A DNA stretch of 13,388 bases from an uncultured Sediminibacterium sp. (GCA_937907555.1 CALEST010000013.1:1-13388); one strand, 5' to 3'. Positions 1-6,735 are shown, counted from the first letter of the stretch. Notes: a model not told the origin generated them from the letters alone. A program made the numbers and translations.

Positions 1-564
1 TTTCAATTTTAATTGCACTTCAAAATGATCGGCTTTCCCTTTTTGTTCAGGCAGAAGGTTAAAATCAATATTGAATGATGGGGTATCATTTACCTGCTCA
101 AATTTAATATCATGCAGATAAAAATCATGGAAGGGCTGTATTTCATTTACCAGACTAAAATATTCTTCTCCATTAAAATATTGCTGATAAGTAAATCGGA
201 AACCATCATTGGTTTTATTCACCAAATGAATTTTCAATAACTCTACTACTTCATCATTGAAATCATCGAGCGCAAATTTTGGAATGAAAGAAAGCCAAAC
301 TCCTTCAGATACTTTAATCTGGTTGGGTTTGGGTGCTTCCTTCGCAATCTGATCCACATATACTTTGGGTTCTAACTTTTTCTGTGGTATCAGTTTCTTC
401 TCGGTAAATCTTTTAAAATAGGGAAAATCAATCTGGTCCATATAGGCTGGGAATTTTACTCCCCTTACCTCAATCATCACCATTTTATCGTTGATGATTT
501 CAATTACCTTTCCTTCTTCATTGCTATGCAACACTAAAATATCATCTCCAACTTGGTATTTCAT
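1..564 (-). CDS. DUF2027/Smr-type protein, N-terminal 188 residues (runs off the left edge)
   Basis: This frame is open from an ATG at 564 down to base 1 with no stop, so only the N-terminal 188 codons are in the window. The start reads MKYQVGDDILVLHSNEEGKV, a small beta-rich, KOW-like opening. It is followed by a charged linker near residues 60-90 and a second beta-rich region with WLSFIPKF and FRFTYQQYFNGEEYFSLVNE. This layout is what I know from Bacteroidota proteins with a DUF2027 region and a C-terminal Smr (MutS2-like nuclease or RNA-binding) domain. The Smr part would lie beyond the window, so it is not seen here. The start codon overlaps the stop of the upstream permease gene (TGATG), which suggests translational coupling. 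The cellular role is not established. The family call is from recall of sequence character, not from a search. Confidence 0.72.
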   Translation of the reverse strand, partial: MKYQVGDDILVLHSNEEGKVIEIINDKMVMIEVRGVKFPAYMDQIDFPYFKRFTEKKLIPQKKLEPKVYVDQIAKEAPKPNQIKVSEGVWLSFIPKFALDDFNDEVVELLKIHLVNKTNDGFRFTYQQYFNGEEYFSLVNEIQPFHDFYLHDIKFEQVNDTPSFNIDFNLLPEQKGKADHFEVQLKLK

Positions 565-2258
565 CAGCTCGCCAGTTTACTCTTGTTTTTTCCGTATAAA
601 AAATAAATAATCAGTCCCAGAGACATCCAGCCAAAAAACCATAACCAGCTGATAGCAGGAATCTCAATCATGAGATACAAACAACACAAAGCACCTGCCA
701 CAGGGATAAAAGAAAAAGAATGTTTGAAACTAAAAAATGCGGTTACTAATGCAATCAACATGAAAACCAGAAACAAGACTTCCTGAAAACCCTCGTGTCC
801 CAGATTGGCAAAAGCCTCATTGATTCTGGTTCGGGAAAACCAGGTCATTATTAAAATCAATAGCGGAATAATAAATCTGCCATTGATATAAGGCAACTTA
901 AATCCCTTTCTGGCCACATTTTCATTCATCTTAGGCAATAGCAACACACCAAAACATACCAATACAAAGGCAAATAAGGTGCCGATGCTGGTTAAGTCTG
1001 TCATGAAACCACTACTTATAAACAAGGAAGGTATGGCTACAATTAAACCAGTAAGTATGGTAGAGAATCCAGGAGTCTGATATTTTGGATGCACTTCTGC
1101 AAATTTTTTAGGCAACAATCCATCCCTGCTCATGCTCATCCAGATTCTGGGCTGCCCCATCTGAAACACCAGCAATACACTGGTAGTAGCCACCACCGCA
1201 CTAATAGAAATAATATATCCTATTTTATTCATGTTCAGCTTATCGAAAACATAAGCCAGTGGATCATCCACTTTCAACTCACTATAATGTACCATTCCAG
1301 TTAAAACCAATGCAACCAATATGTATAAAACAGTACAGATTAATAAAGAATAAATCATGCCCTTGGGTAAATCACGTTGTGGATCCTTACATTCTTCTGC
1401 AGTAGTAGATATGGCATCAAAACCTATATAGGCATAGAATACAGCTGAAACACCTGCCAGCACACCGCCGAATCCATTGGGTAAAAAAGGAGTCCAGTTA
1501 TCGGTGTCTACGTAGAAAAAGCCTAAAATAATAATGCCAACAATAACAGCTAGTTTAAAAATGACCATCAGATTGGTGCTCTTCTTACTCTCTTTGATTC
1601 CGATATAAGCAAGTCCGGTAATAATCATTACGATGAAAAAGGCAGGCAGATTCAAAATCACTTTCCATGAACCAATCACAGGCGCATTCATAATGGCATC
1701 GTAGCCCAATCTGGCATGTTTGGTCATTGTTTCAGGAGCTTCCCCTGCTGCCAGTGCTTTCAGTGCTTCTTCATATCCCAGTTGCGCATTGCTCGCATTG
1801 GTAGCCAACCATCCGGGCAGGCTGATATTAAACCCCTCCAGCAAATTGTTAAAATATCCGCTCCAGCTGATGGCCACAACGATATTTCCAATGGCATACT
1901 CCAGAATCAATGCCCATCCAATAATCCATGCCACCAGTTCGCCAAAAGAAACATAGGCATAGGTGTAGGCACTACCGGAAATGGGAATTCTGCTGGCGAA
2001 TTCTGCGTAACACAATGCACTGAATCCACAGGTGATTGCTGTAATTACAAAAAGAAAAGCAATACCAGGTCCGCCATTATAGGCAGCAGAACCGATGGTA
2101 GAGAAAATGCCTGCACCAATAACAGCTGCAATCCCCATGAAAGTCAGGTCCTTTACTCCCAGTACTTTTTTTAATCCGGTTCCATGACCGTCGGTTTTAC
2201 CAGCTGCAGCATCCGCAGTAATGATATCAATTGATTTCTTTCTAAACAAAGATGACAT
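564..2258 (-). CDS. APC-family amino acid permease (cationic amino acid transporter type)
   Basis: The 564-residue protein is an integral inner-membrane transporter of the amino acid-polyamine-organocation superfamily. It probably imports an amino acid by proton symport or exchange; the substrate cannot be read from sequence. The signature of helix 1 is clear: MGIAAVIGAGIFSTIG at about residues 41-56, the unwound substrate-binding helix. It is followed by the family-typical SALCYAEFASRIPISGSAYT and a helix-6 region around FYAYIGFDAISTTAEECKDP. About twelve to fourteen hydrophobic segments follow one another, and the C-terminus ends in a short basic tail. The layout best resembles the CAT/YfnA branch. 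An extra hydrophilic loop of about 50 residues (from about 145) separates two early helices. The gene starts 31 bp after the polyprenyl synthase stop and its TGA overlaps the next ATG, so it is probably in one operon with both. Confidence 0.9.
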   Translation of the reverse strand: MSSLFRKKSIDIITADAAAGKTDGHGTGLKKVLGVKDLTFMGIAAVIGAGIFSTIGSAAYNGGPGIAFLFVITAITCGFSALCYAEFASRIPISGSAYTYAYVSFGELVAWIIGWALILEYAIGNIVVAISWSGYFNNLLEGFNISLPGWLATNASNAQLGYEEALKALAAGEAPETMTKHARLGYDAIMNAPVIGSWKVILNLPAFFIVMIITGLAYIGIKESKKSTNLMVIFKLAVIVGIIILGFFYVDTDNWTPFLPNGFGGVLAGVSAVFYAYIGFDAISTTAEECKDPQRDLPKGMIYSLLICTVLYILVALVLTGMVHYSELKVDDPLAYVFDKLNMNKIGYIISISAVVATTSVLLVFQMGQPRIWMSMSRDGLLPKKFAEVHPKYQTPGFSTILTGLIVAIPSLFISSGFMTDLTSIGTLFAFVLVCFGVLLLPKMNENVARKGFKLPYINGRFIIPLLILIMTWFSRTRINEAFANLGHEGFQEVLFLVFMLIALVTAFFSFKHSFSFIPVAGALCCLYLMIEIPAISWLWFFGWMSLGLIIYFLYGKNKSKLAS

Positions 2259-2289
2259 GCTAGATGAATTTGGTAGGAAGATAAGTAAA

Positions 2290-3255
2290 TTAAACGTCTC
2301 GCTGAATCAGGAAGTCTGCCAACTCCTTGAGCGGTTTTTTTCTGGTTGAAACAACGGCAATGGCTTCCAGGTGCTCCATTGCTTTTTGCCAATATTGCTC
2401 TTTCAGGGTATTGGCCCATGCATCCACCCCACAGGCTTTGTAAATGGCCAGTACTTTCTGAACCTTATCGGAAGCCTGTCCCTGCATCAAGGCATGCAAC
2501 TGCGCTTTTTGCTCCTCAGGCGCAACATCCAGCGTATGTAATAATAAAAATGTTTTTTTATTCTGTCTAATATCCCCACCTACCTCTTTACCAAATTTTG
2601 TCGGGTCTCCAAATGCATCCAGGTAATCGTCCTGAATCTGAAAAGCAATCCCCAGATTTTTTCCGAACTCATACAAGTGTTTGCAATTGCCTTCGCTTGC
2701 GCCACCAATAATGGCACCCATTTCTAAACTGGCAGCAAGCAATACAGAAGTCTTGAGGGTAATCATTTCAATATACGCTTCAAGGGTAACCTGGTTCTGG
2801 TTTTCAAAGTCCATATCGTATTGCTGCCCTTCACAAACTTCCTTTGCCGTCTTATTAAAAATCCTGAGAATTTTCTGAAGATAATTGCCATTGATTTTAT
2901 TCAACTCTTCATAGGATTGAATCATCATAACATCGCCGGATAAAATGGCAGTGCTTTGGTTGTATTTGGTATGAATGGTTTCCATCCCTCTTCTAAGGGC
3001 TGCAGCATCCATGATATCATCATGAATCAATGTAAAATTGTGAAACAATTCTACCGCAGCGGCCAAATGGTAGGCATCTTCATGAATTTCATTGAACAAC
3101 TCATTGCCCATTAAACAAAGAATGGGGCGGATTCTTTTGCCGCCAATCGTTAAAAAATAATTACAGGGCTCATAAAGTGTTGCAGGAGTTAACGGGAACT
3201 GCGAATGATTGAATCGCTGACTAAATGCTGCGGATAAATCTTTGAATGAAAACAT
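2290..3255 (-). CDS. trans-polyprenyl diphosphate synthase (polyprenyl synthetase family)
   Basis: The 321-residue enzyme condenses isopentenyl diphosphate with allylic diphosphates in the cytosol to make prenyl diphosphates for quinone, carotenoid or lipid-carrier synthesis. All family motifs are visible: GGKRIRP at 38-44, the first aspartate-rich motif DDIMD at 79-83, RRG at 88-90, the second motif FQIQDDYLD at 205-213, and GKEVGGDIRQNKKT after it. The first motif is the short DDxxD form without the two-residue insertion of E. coli IspA. A phenylalanine (F74) lies five residues before it. By the known chain-length rules, this favours a short product (C15-C20, perhaps geranylgeranyl diphosphate); that is inference. 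The gene leads the operon with the permease. A TAGGTTTG box lies 4 nt before its ATG. I leave the symbol open because ispA, crtE and similar names imply a product length. Confidence 0.92.
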   Translation of the reverse strand: MFSFKDLSAAFSQRFNHSQFPLTPATLYEPCNYFLTIGGKRIRPILCLMGNELFNEIHEDAYHLAAAVELFHNFTLIHDDIMDAAALRRGMETIHTKYNQSTAILSGDVMMIQSYEELNKINGNYLQKILRIFNKTAKEVCEGQQYDMDFENQNQVTLEAYIEMITLKTSVLLAASLEMGAIIGGASEGNCKHLYEFGKNLGIAFQIQDDYLDAFGDPTKFGKEVGGDIRQNKKTFLLLHTLDVAPEEQKAQLHALMQGQASDKVQKVLAIYKACGVDAWANTLKEQYWQKAMEHLEAIAVVSTRKKPLKELADFLIQRDV

Positions 3256-3259
3256 GCTA

Positions 3260-3267
3260 CAAACCTA
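3260..3267 (-). promoter_or_regulatory. Candidate -7 box TAGGTTTG, 4 nt before the polyprenyl synthase ATG
   Basis: On the minus strand the sequence reads TAGGTTTG-TAGC-ATG, a perfect match to the Bacteroidota TAnnTTTG box. No good TTTG is seen 19-21 bp upstream, so support is partial. If used, transcription would begin at or next to the start codon, giving a leaderless message. The same 4-nt geometry is seen at pdxJ. Confidence 0.45.
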
Positions 3268-3358
3268 ATTATAAAATAATGGAACTATTCAGGAGCTTAA
3301 CATTTTTTTTAGCATTCGGTTGCAGATTGGCACGATTTTGTAAGGATATACCTAAACA

Positions 3359-3841
3359 ATGAACATGAGAAAAATGATGATGGTATTGGCATTGGCCTTT
3401 ACAACTGGTTTAGTACAAGCACAAAACAATGGTAGCACTTATCAAACTGCACTGGGTGTAAAAATGTATCCGGGAGCTATTTCGGTAAAACATTTCACGC
3501 AAAAGGGCAGAGCGCTTGAAGGACTGGGTTATATTTCAAATGATGGATTCAGACTAACAGGATTATATGAACTCCATTTCCCGATTGCAGGTGCCGAAGG
3601 GCTTCAATGGTATGTAGGGGGCGGCGGACATATTGGGGTATGGAGTGATAATTGGAAATCCAGATACCCTGGAAGGGCAGACGGGATAGCCATTGGGGTT
3701 GATGGGGTATTGGGTCTTGATTATAAAATTAAAGGAGCACCGCTCAATCTAAGTTTTGACTGGCAGCCCTCCTTTAACTTTATTGGATATAATTATTTTG
3801 AAGGTGGATGGGGTGGTTTAGCCATTCGCTATACTTTCTAA
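3359..3841 (+). CDS. Small secreted outer-membrane beta-barrel-like protein
   Basis: This 160-residue protein begins with a signal peptide (MRKMMMVLALAFTTGLVQA, cleavage probably just before QNNG). The mature part is rich in glycine and aromatic residues in alternating patterns, such as YVGGGGHIGVW and GVLGLDYKIKG, and ends in IRYTF. A terminal aromatic residue after alternating hydrophobics is typical of the last strand of outer-membrane barrels. The mature length of about 138 residues would suit an eight-strand barrel. It resembles no family I can name, and its function is unknown. An alternative start is the second Met, two codons downstream. An AAGGA at 3342-3346 is a weak ribosome-binding candidate. 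No clear promoter box is visible in 3256-3358. The gene is divergent from the polyprenyl synthase operon and converges on the next gene with only 14 bp between stops. Confidence 0.8.
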   Translation: MNMRKMMMVLALAFTTGLVQAQNNGSTYQTALGVKMYPGAISVKHFTQKGRALEGLGYISNDGFRLTGLYELHFPIAGAEGLQWYVGGGGHIGVWSDNWKSRYPGRADGIAIGVDGVLGLDYKIKGAPLNLSFDWQPSFNFIGYNYFEGGWGGLAIRYTF

Positions 3842-3855
3842 AACCCAATCCCTTC

Positions 3856-4266
3856 CTAAAAAAACAATTGAGATAGCACGTTGGCCGGATCGTTGGTAGC
3901 AGGTTTTAAACCTAAGAATTTATTCATCTGATTCTTTAGCAATATTCCGGTCAACTTTGATTTCAGACCTTGAAAAATACCAGACTGACGTTGTGTATAT
4001 TCAGCAGGATTGGTTTTTTGCTTATCAATAAACTGCGCTTTTTGTTTCAGATATTCAGTAACAGCATCCGCTACTTTTGGCTTTTGAGCGCCTGTAAGTG
4101 CCAATGCAGGGCCTAATTTACCCATGATACCACCGGAAAGGCTGTTCACATCAAAACCGGCAACTGCACCCACTGCTTTTGCCTTGTCCAGAACATTTCC
4201 TAATTGTGCTTTGCTTTGAAGAACTGAAGCCAGTAAAATGGCTGAAAACAAAACGATTTTTTTCAT
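3856..4266 (-). CDS. Secreted protein of unknown function, 136 aa, downstream of ftsY
   Basis: I do not recognise the family. The protein has a clear signal peptide (MKKIVLFSAILLASVLQSKA, then QLGN) and a mature part of about 116 residues that looks mostly helical. It contains LTGAQKPKVADAVTEYLKQK at about residues 57-76 and a second amphipathic region near LKSKLTGILLKNQMNKFLGLK. The LTxxQ-like start followed by helices is faintly reminiscent of Spy/CpxP periplasmic chaperones, but this is weak and should not be taken as an assignment. The gene begins 6 bp after the ftsY stop, so it is almost surely co-transcribed with ftsY. It ends 14 bp from the stop of the convergent barrel gene with no terminator between them. 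Confidence 0.8.
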   Translation of the reverse strand: MKKIVLFSAILLASVLQSKAQLGNVLDKAKAVGAVAGFDVNSLSGGIMGKLGPALALTGAQKPKVADAVTEYLKQKAQFIDKQKTNPAEYTQRQSGIFQGLKSKLTGILLKNQMNKFLGLKPATNDPANVLSQLFF

Positions 4267-4272
4267 ACAAGT

Positions 4273-5235
4273 TTATTTTTGAATTGAAAATAAAGTGTCT
4301 ACAAAAGCTTCTTTATTAAAGATAAGGAGGTCTTCCACTTTCTCTCCTACGCCAATATACTTAACAGGAATATTAAATTGATTGGCTATAGCCAGCACCA
4401 CCCCACCCTTTGCTGTTCCGTCCAGCTTGGTAATTGCCAGGGCACTCACATTGGTAGTGGCGGTAAAATGTCTTGCCTGCTCTACTGCATTCTGACCGGT
4501 AGAACCGTCCAATACCAATAAAACTTCATGCGGTCCCTCGGGAACAATTTTCTGCACTACCCTTTTTATTTTATTCAGCTCATCCATCAGATGGGCTTTA
4601 TTGTGCAAGCGACCTGCTGTATCAATAATGACTACATCGGCATTTTTTGCTACGGCACTGGCCACTGTATCGTATGCAACTGCACTGGGATCGGACCCCA
4701 TTGCCTGTTTCACAATGGGAACCCCCACTCGCTCGCTCCAGATGGTCAATTGGTCTACGGCAGCCGCCCTGAAAGTGTCTGCAGCACCTAATACAACTGA
4801 ATTACCCGCAGCTTTAAAACGGGAAGCCAGCTTCCCAATGGTAGTCGTTTTCCCAACTCCGTTTACCCCTACAACTAAAATAATATAAGGTTTTTTCCCT
4901 TCGGGGATTTGGAATCCTTGAAGGGAATCAGGTGGCGCATCCACTAAAACTGATGCAATTTCTTCTTGAAGTATCTTGTTTAATTCGCTGGTATTGAGGT
5001 ATTTGTCGTTTTTTACCCTTTGTTCAATCTTGCGAATGATTTGCAAAGTAGTATCCACTCCAACATCAGCTCCAATTAAAGCTTCTTCCAGATTATCCAG
5101 TACCTCGTCGTCAATAGTGGTTTTACCCGCAATGGCTTTGGTAATTTTAGACAGGAATCCTTCCTTGGTTTTTTGCAAACCCTGATCAAGACTCTCTTTC
5201 TCTTTTTTCCCGAATAATTTATCAAAAAAGCCCAT
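4273..5235 (-). CDS. ftsY: Signal recognition particle receptor FtsY
   Basis: FtsY is the membrane-associated SRP receptor GTPase. It pairs with Ffh to deliver ribosomes making membrane proteins to the translocon. This 320-residue version has a short N-terminal segment (MGFFDKLFGKKEKES, amphipathic and basic, a likely membrane-targeting helix) in place of the long acidic A domain of E. coli FtsY, then a helical N domain (about 25-100). The G domain follows, with P-loop GVNGVGKTT (123-131), DTFRAAA (153-159), DTAGR (205-209), TKLDGTAKGG (269-278) and GVGEK (295-299). All GTPase motifs are intact. It follows rpmB-rpmG-DUF4295, the standard Bacteroidota order, but an intrinsic terminator lies between DUF4295 and ftsY. 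Its expression therefore depends on readthrough or on a promoter I could not identify. Confidence 0.97.
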   Translation of the reverse strand: MGFFDKLFGKKEKESLDQGLQKTKEGFLSKITKAIAGKTTIDDEVLDNLEEALIGADVGVDTTLQIIRKIEQRVKNDKYLNTSELNKILQEEIASVLVDAPPDSLQGFQIPEGKKPYIILVVGVNGVGKTTTIGKLASRFKAAGNSVVLGAADTFRAAAVDQLTIWSERVGVPIVKQAMGSDPSAVAYDTVASAVAKNADVVIIDTAGRLHNKAHLMDELNKIKRVVQKIVPEGPHEVLLVLDGSTGQNAVEQARHFTATTNVSALAITKLDGTAKGGVVLAIANQFNIPVKYIGVGEKVEDLLIFNKEAFVDTLFSIQK

Positions 5236-5259
5236 GGCCGATATTTATTGGTTTAATAC

Positions 5260-5292
5260 AAAAAAGCCTCCGACGATGAAGAAGGAAGCTTT
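5260..5292 (-). terminator. Intrinsic terminator between DUF4295 gene and ftsY
   Basis: On the minus strand AAAGCTTCC (5292-5284) pairs with GGAGGCTTT (5271-5263) across a 12-nt loop. This gives a 9-bp stem with one G-U pair, followed at once by six T. It lies 22 bp after the DUF4295 stop and 25 bp before the ftsY ATG. Confidence 0.82.
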
Positions 5293-5313
5293 AACATTAT
5301 TAGCAACAGAAGA

Positions 5314-5487
5314 CTATTTTGAAGCGATAAAATCGTTCACTTTGTCTTTGTGTATAATTTGCTCTTTGAAAGTGTAAGCACCAGTCTTAGGGCTACGAAC
5401 GGCCTTAATAACTTTGGTCCAGTTCTTTGCTTCAGCTGCTGCTTTTAAGTCTTTTACTTTCGCGTTTTTGGAAGCTACTTTAGCCAT
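5314..5487 (-). CDS. DUF4295 family small basic protein (57 aa)
   Basis: The protein is 57 residues and strongly basic. It starts MAKVASKNAKVKDLKAAAEA and carries the family core RSPKTGAYTFKEQII near residues 31-45, then a short helix ending in VNDFIASK. DUF4295 proteins are short basic proteins (about 50 residues) known from Bacteroidota. They are regularly encoded just after bL33 and before ftsY, exactly as here. The ATG at 5487 lies 2 bp after the rpmG stop, so the genes are tightly co-transcribed. The stop is TAG at 5314-5316 and an intrinsic terminator follows. The function is unknown; ribosome association is a reasonable inference from its neighbours and charge. The N-terminal part is a few residues longer than in the relatives I recall. 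Confidence 0.93.
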   Translation of the reverse strand: MAKVASKNAKVKDLKAAAEAKNWTKVIKAVRSPKTGAYTFKEQIIHKDKVNDFIASK

Positions 5488-5489
5488 GA

Positions 5490-5672
5490 TTATTTGATTT
5501 CTTTATGAACGGTTACTTTTTTCAAAATCGGGTTGAATTTCTTCAATTCAATACGCTCAGGCGTATTCTTCTTGTTCTTGGTAGTAATATAGCGACTGGT
5601 ACCCGGCTGCCCGCTGGTCTTGTGCTCGGTACACTCTAGTATTACTTGAACCCTGTTACCTTTCTTTGCCAT
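5490..5672 (-). CDS. rpmG: 50S ribosomal protein bL33
   Basis: The 60-residue protein is a component of the large ribosomal subunit near the E site. The sequence MAKKGNRVQVILECTEHK, the central TSRYITTKNKKNTPERIELKKF and the basic tail NPILKKVTVHKEIK are characteristic of the family, and the length is as expected. Only one cysteine remains (C14), so this is the zinc-free (C-minus) form without the paired CxxC knuckles. It lies 25 bp after rpmB and 2 bp before the DUF4295 gene. Confidence 0.97.
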   Translation of the reverse strand: MAKKGNRVQVILECTEHKTSGQPGTSRYITTKNKKNTPERIELKKFNPILKKVTVHKEIK

Positions 5673-5697
5673 TTTATAGGTAGTTTACTGTGTTTAG

Positions 5698-5934
5698 TTA
5701 GATTTTAGCGCCGTTGGCTCTCATTTCTTTAATTACTGTACTTAGACCATTCTTATTGATGGTTCTTAAAGCGTCTGTAGACACTTTTAACGTTACCCAA
5801 CGATCTTCTTCAGCAAAGAAGAAGCGCTTCTTTTGCAAATTAGGTAAGAAACGACGCTTGGTTTTAATGTTTGAGTGAGAAACACTGTTACCAACTATTG
5901 GCTTTTTACCGGTTATCTGACATACTCTTGCCAT
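5698..5934 (-). CDS. rpmB: 50S ribosomal protein bL28
   Basis: The 78-residue protein is a large-subunit ribosomal protein. It opens MARVCQITGKKPIVGNSVSH, continues with SNIKTKRRFLPNLQKKRFFF and ends in the usual beta-hairpin and helix with LKVSTDALRTINKNGL. The length is normal for the family. The single cysteine (C5) marks the zinc-independent form, matching the C-minus bL33 encoded next to it. The gene is first in the rpmB-rpmG-DUF4295 operon, with a very good promoter 35-65 bp upstream and a short A-rich leader. Confidence 0.97.
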   Translation of the reverse strand: MARVCQITGKKPIVGNSVSHSNIKTKRRFLPNLQKKRFFFAEEDRWVTLKVSTDALRTINKNGLSTVIKEMRANGAKI

Positions 5935-5950
5935 GACTCTAATGTTTTTT

Positions 5951-5965
5951 TCCGATTTTTTCGGA
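5951..5965 (-). promoter_or_regulatory. Small hairpin in the rpmB 5' leader
   Basis: The DNA reads TCCGA-TTTTT-TCGGA, a perfect 5-bp inverted repeat. In the rpmB message it becomes a stem with a loop of five A, followed by another A-run before the ATG. With transcription expected to start about 4-5 nt after the -7 box ending at 5969, the stem would sit right at the 5' end of the message. A stabilising or regulatory role is inference. Confidence 0.4.
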
Positions 5966-5968
5966 CGG

Positions 5969-5999
5969 CAAAGGTAGGAAAATTCACCAAATTAACAAA
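5969..5999 (-). promoter_or_regulatory. rpmB operon promoter (Bacteroidota type)
   Basis: On the minus strand TTTG (5999-5996) is followed by a 19-bp spacer and TACCTTTG (5976-5969). This is a full match to the Bacteroidota consensus TTTG-N19-21-TAnnTTTG. The -7 box ends 34 bp before the rpmB ATG, leaving a leader of about 30 nt. Confidence 0.85.
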
Positions 6000-6228
6000 C
6001 CTAACAAAGTATTTTTTCGATTTTTTTTAAAAAAGCCTCCATTTATCAAGTGTGAAAAACACTTTAACAATTTTCATCACAGGAAAACAGCCCTTAACTT
6101 TTTCTAAACAAACTTCAGCAATCCCTTGCCTGTATTGCATTTAAGCAAATATACCGTATTTCTGCTGACCGCCAGTCCTACCACTCATCTAATTGGCCTA
6201 CCTGGTCATGTAACCTATCACAATCCCC

Positions 6229-6259
6229 TTCGTCTGATATATGCAAGCCAGTAGTTTTG
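6229..6259 (+). promoter_or_regulatory. Promoter of the PepSY-like secreted protein gene
   Basis: TTCG (6229-6232, one mismatch to TTTG), a 19-bp spacer and TAGTTTTG (6252-6259) fit the Bacteroidota consensus. The leader that follows, about 34 nt before the ATG, is almost only A with a few C and T. This kind of leader accompanies well-translated genes in this phylum, where Shine-Dalgarno sites are rare. Confidence 0.65.
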
Positions 6260-6297
6260 ACTTGTAAATCTTAAAAAAACAAACAAAAAATAAAAAC

Positions 6298-6735
6298 ATG
6301 AAAAAGATTCTTATTGCAGCCGCCATTTTAGTAAGTACCAGCAGTTTTGCCAACCCGATTACCCAGGAATCAGACAAGGGAAACCTGAAAAGTCTGTTGG
6401 GTAAAGTAAACAATGTACAGTGGAAATCCGCTGCAAAATTTGAAAAAGCAAGTGTTCAGATAGAAGAACAAAAAGTGGAAGTATTCTATAATACAGAGGG
6501 GGATTTAATTGGAACAACCCGTTACCAGGATTTTGACAAATTGCCTAAAAATGCATTGAAAACCATAACCAGCAAGTACACTTTCCCCGAATATGCTTTA
6601 CAGGAGTGCATTGCATTTACCAACGAATACAATGAAACCAGTTATTATGTCTCTATGACTACCGAAAAAGAATACCTGGTACTGGCTATTTCTGAATATG
6701 GCGAAGTGAGCATATTCTCAAACAGCAGAAAATAG
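6298..6735 (+). CDS. Secreted PepSY-like (BLIP-like fold) protein
   Basis: The 145-residue protein has a clean signal peptide (MKKILIAAAILVSTSSFA, then NPIT), so it is exported to the periplasm or beyond. The mature part has the pattern common in secreted Bacteroidota proteins with the PepSY-like/BLIP-like fold. VNNVQWKSAAKFEKASVQIE opens a sheet, VEVFYNTEGDLIGTTRYQDF is the signature FYNxxGDLIGT strand pair, and LPKNALKTITSKYTF is the helix. The second half (ALQECIAFTNEY through YLVLAISEYGEVSIF) repeats the sheet pattern less clearly. The biochemical role is unknown. The gene stands alone, with its own promoter and a strong terminator directly behind it, so it is a monocistronic unit. The fold assignment is from sequence pattern only. 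Confidence 0.8.
   Translation: MKKILIAAAILVSTSSFANPITQESDKGNLKSLLGKVNNVQWKSAAKFEKASVQIEEQKVEVFYNTEGDLIGTTRYQDFDKLPKNALKTITSKYTFPEYALQECIAFTNEYNETSYYVSMTTEKEYLVLAISEYGEVSIFSNSRK

Larger units (their letters stand above)
5935..6297. other. 363-bp non-coding region between rpmB and the PepSY-like gene
   Basis: This stretch separates two divergent genes. It holds the rpmB promoter and leader at its left end and the promoter and A-rich leader of the plus-strand gene at its right end. Between them, about 6000-6228, there is no credible coding frame. The structures I see are a long T/A tract at 6011-6034 and a perfect 6-bp inverted repeat AAGTGT-GAAAA-ACACTT at 6048-6064 without a T-tract on either side. 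A 12-base string AAAAAAGCCTCC at 6029-6040 also occurs in the terminator before ftsY (5260-5271). No RNA gene could be recognised. Confidence 0.6.

Noticed and set aside
1716..2174. Long plus-strand open frame antisense to the amino acid permease
   Set aside because: It is fully inside the permease, whose protein motifs are unambiguous. The predicted protein is Cys/Ser/Asn-rich low-complexity text with no domain, as expected of a shadow frame.
3333..3340. CGATTTTG as the -7 box of the barrel-like gene
   Set aside because: It lacks the TA that defines the box and no -33 partner lies 19-21 bp upstream.
6029..6040. Second copy of the AAAAAAGCCTCC string found in the ftsY-upstream terminator
   Set aside because: The pairing half of the hairpin is absent here, so it is either a decayed remnant or chance in A-rich DNA.
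6048..6064. Inverted repeat AAGTGT-GAAAA-ACACTT as a terminator
   Set aside because: There is no T-tract directly after the stem on either strand, and no gene ends nearby.
6198..6413. Minus-strand 71-codon frame across the start of the PepSY-like gene
   Set aside because: It overlaps the signal peptide region and promoter of a well-supported plus-strand gene and has no family character.
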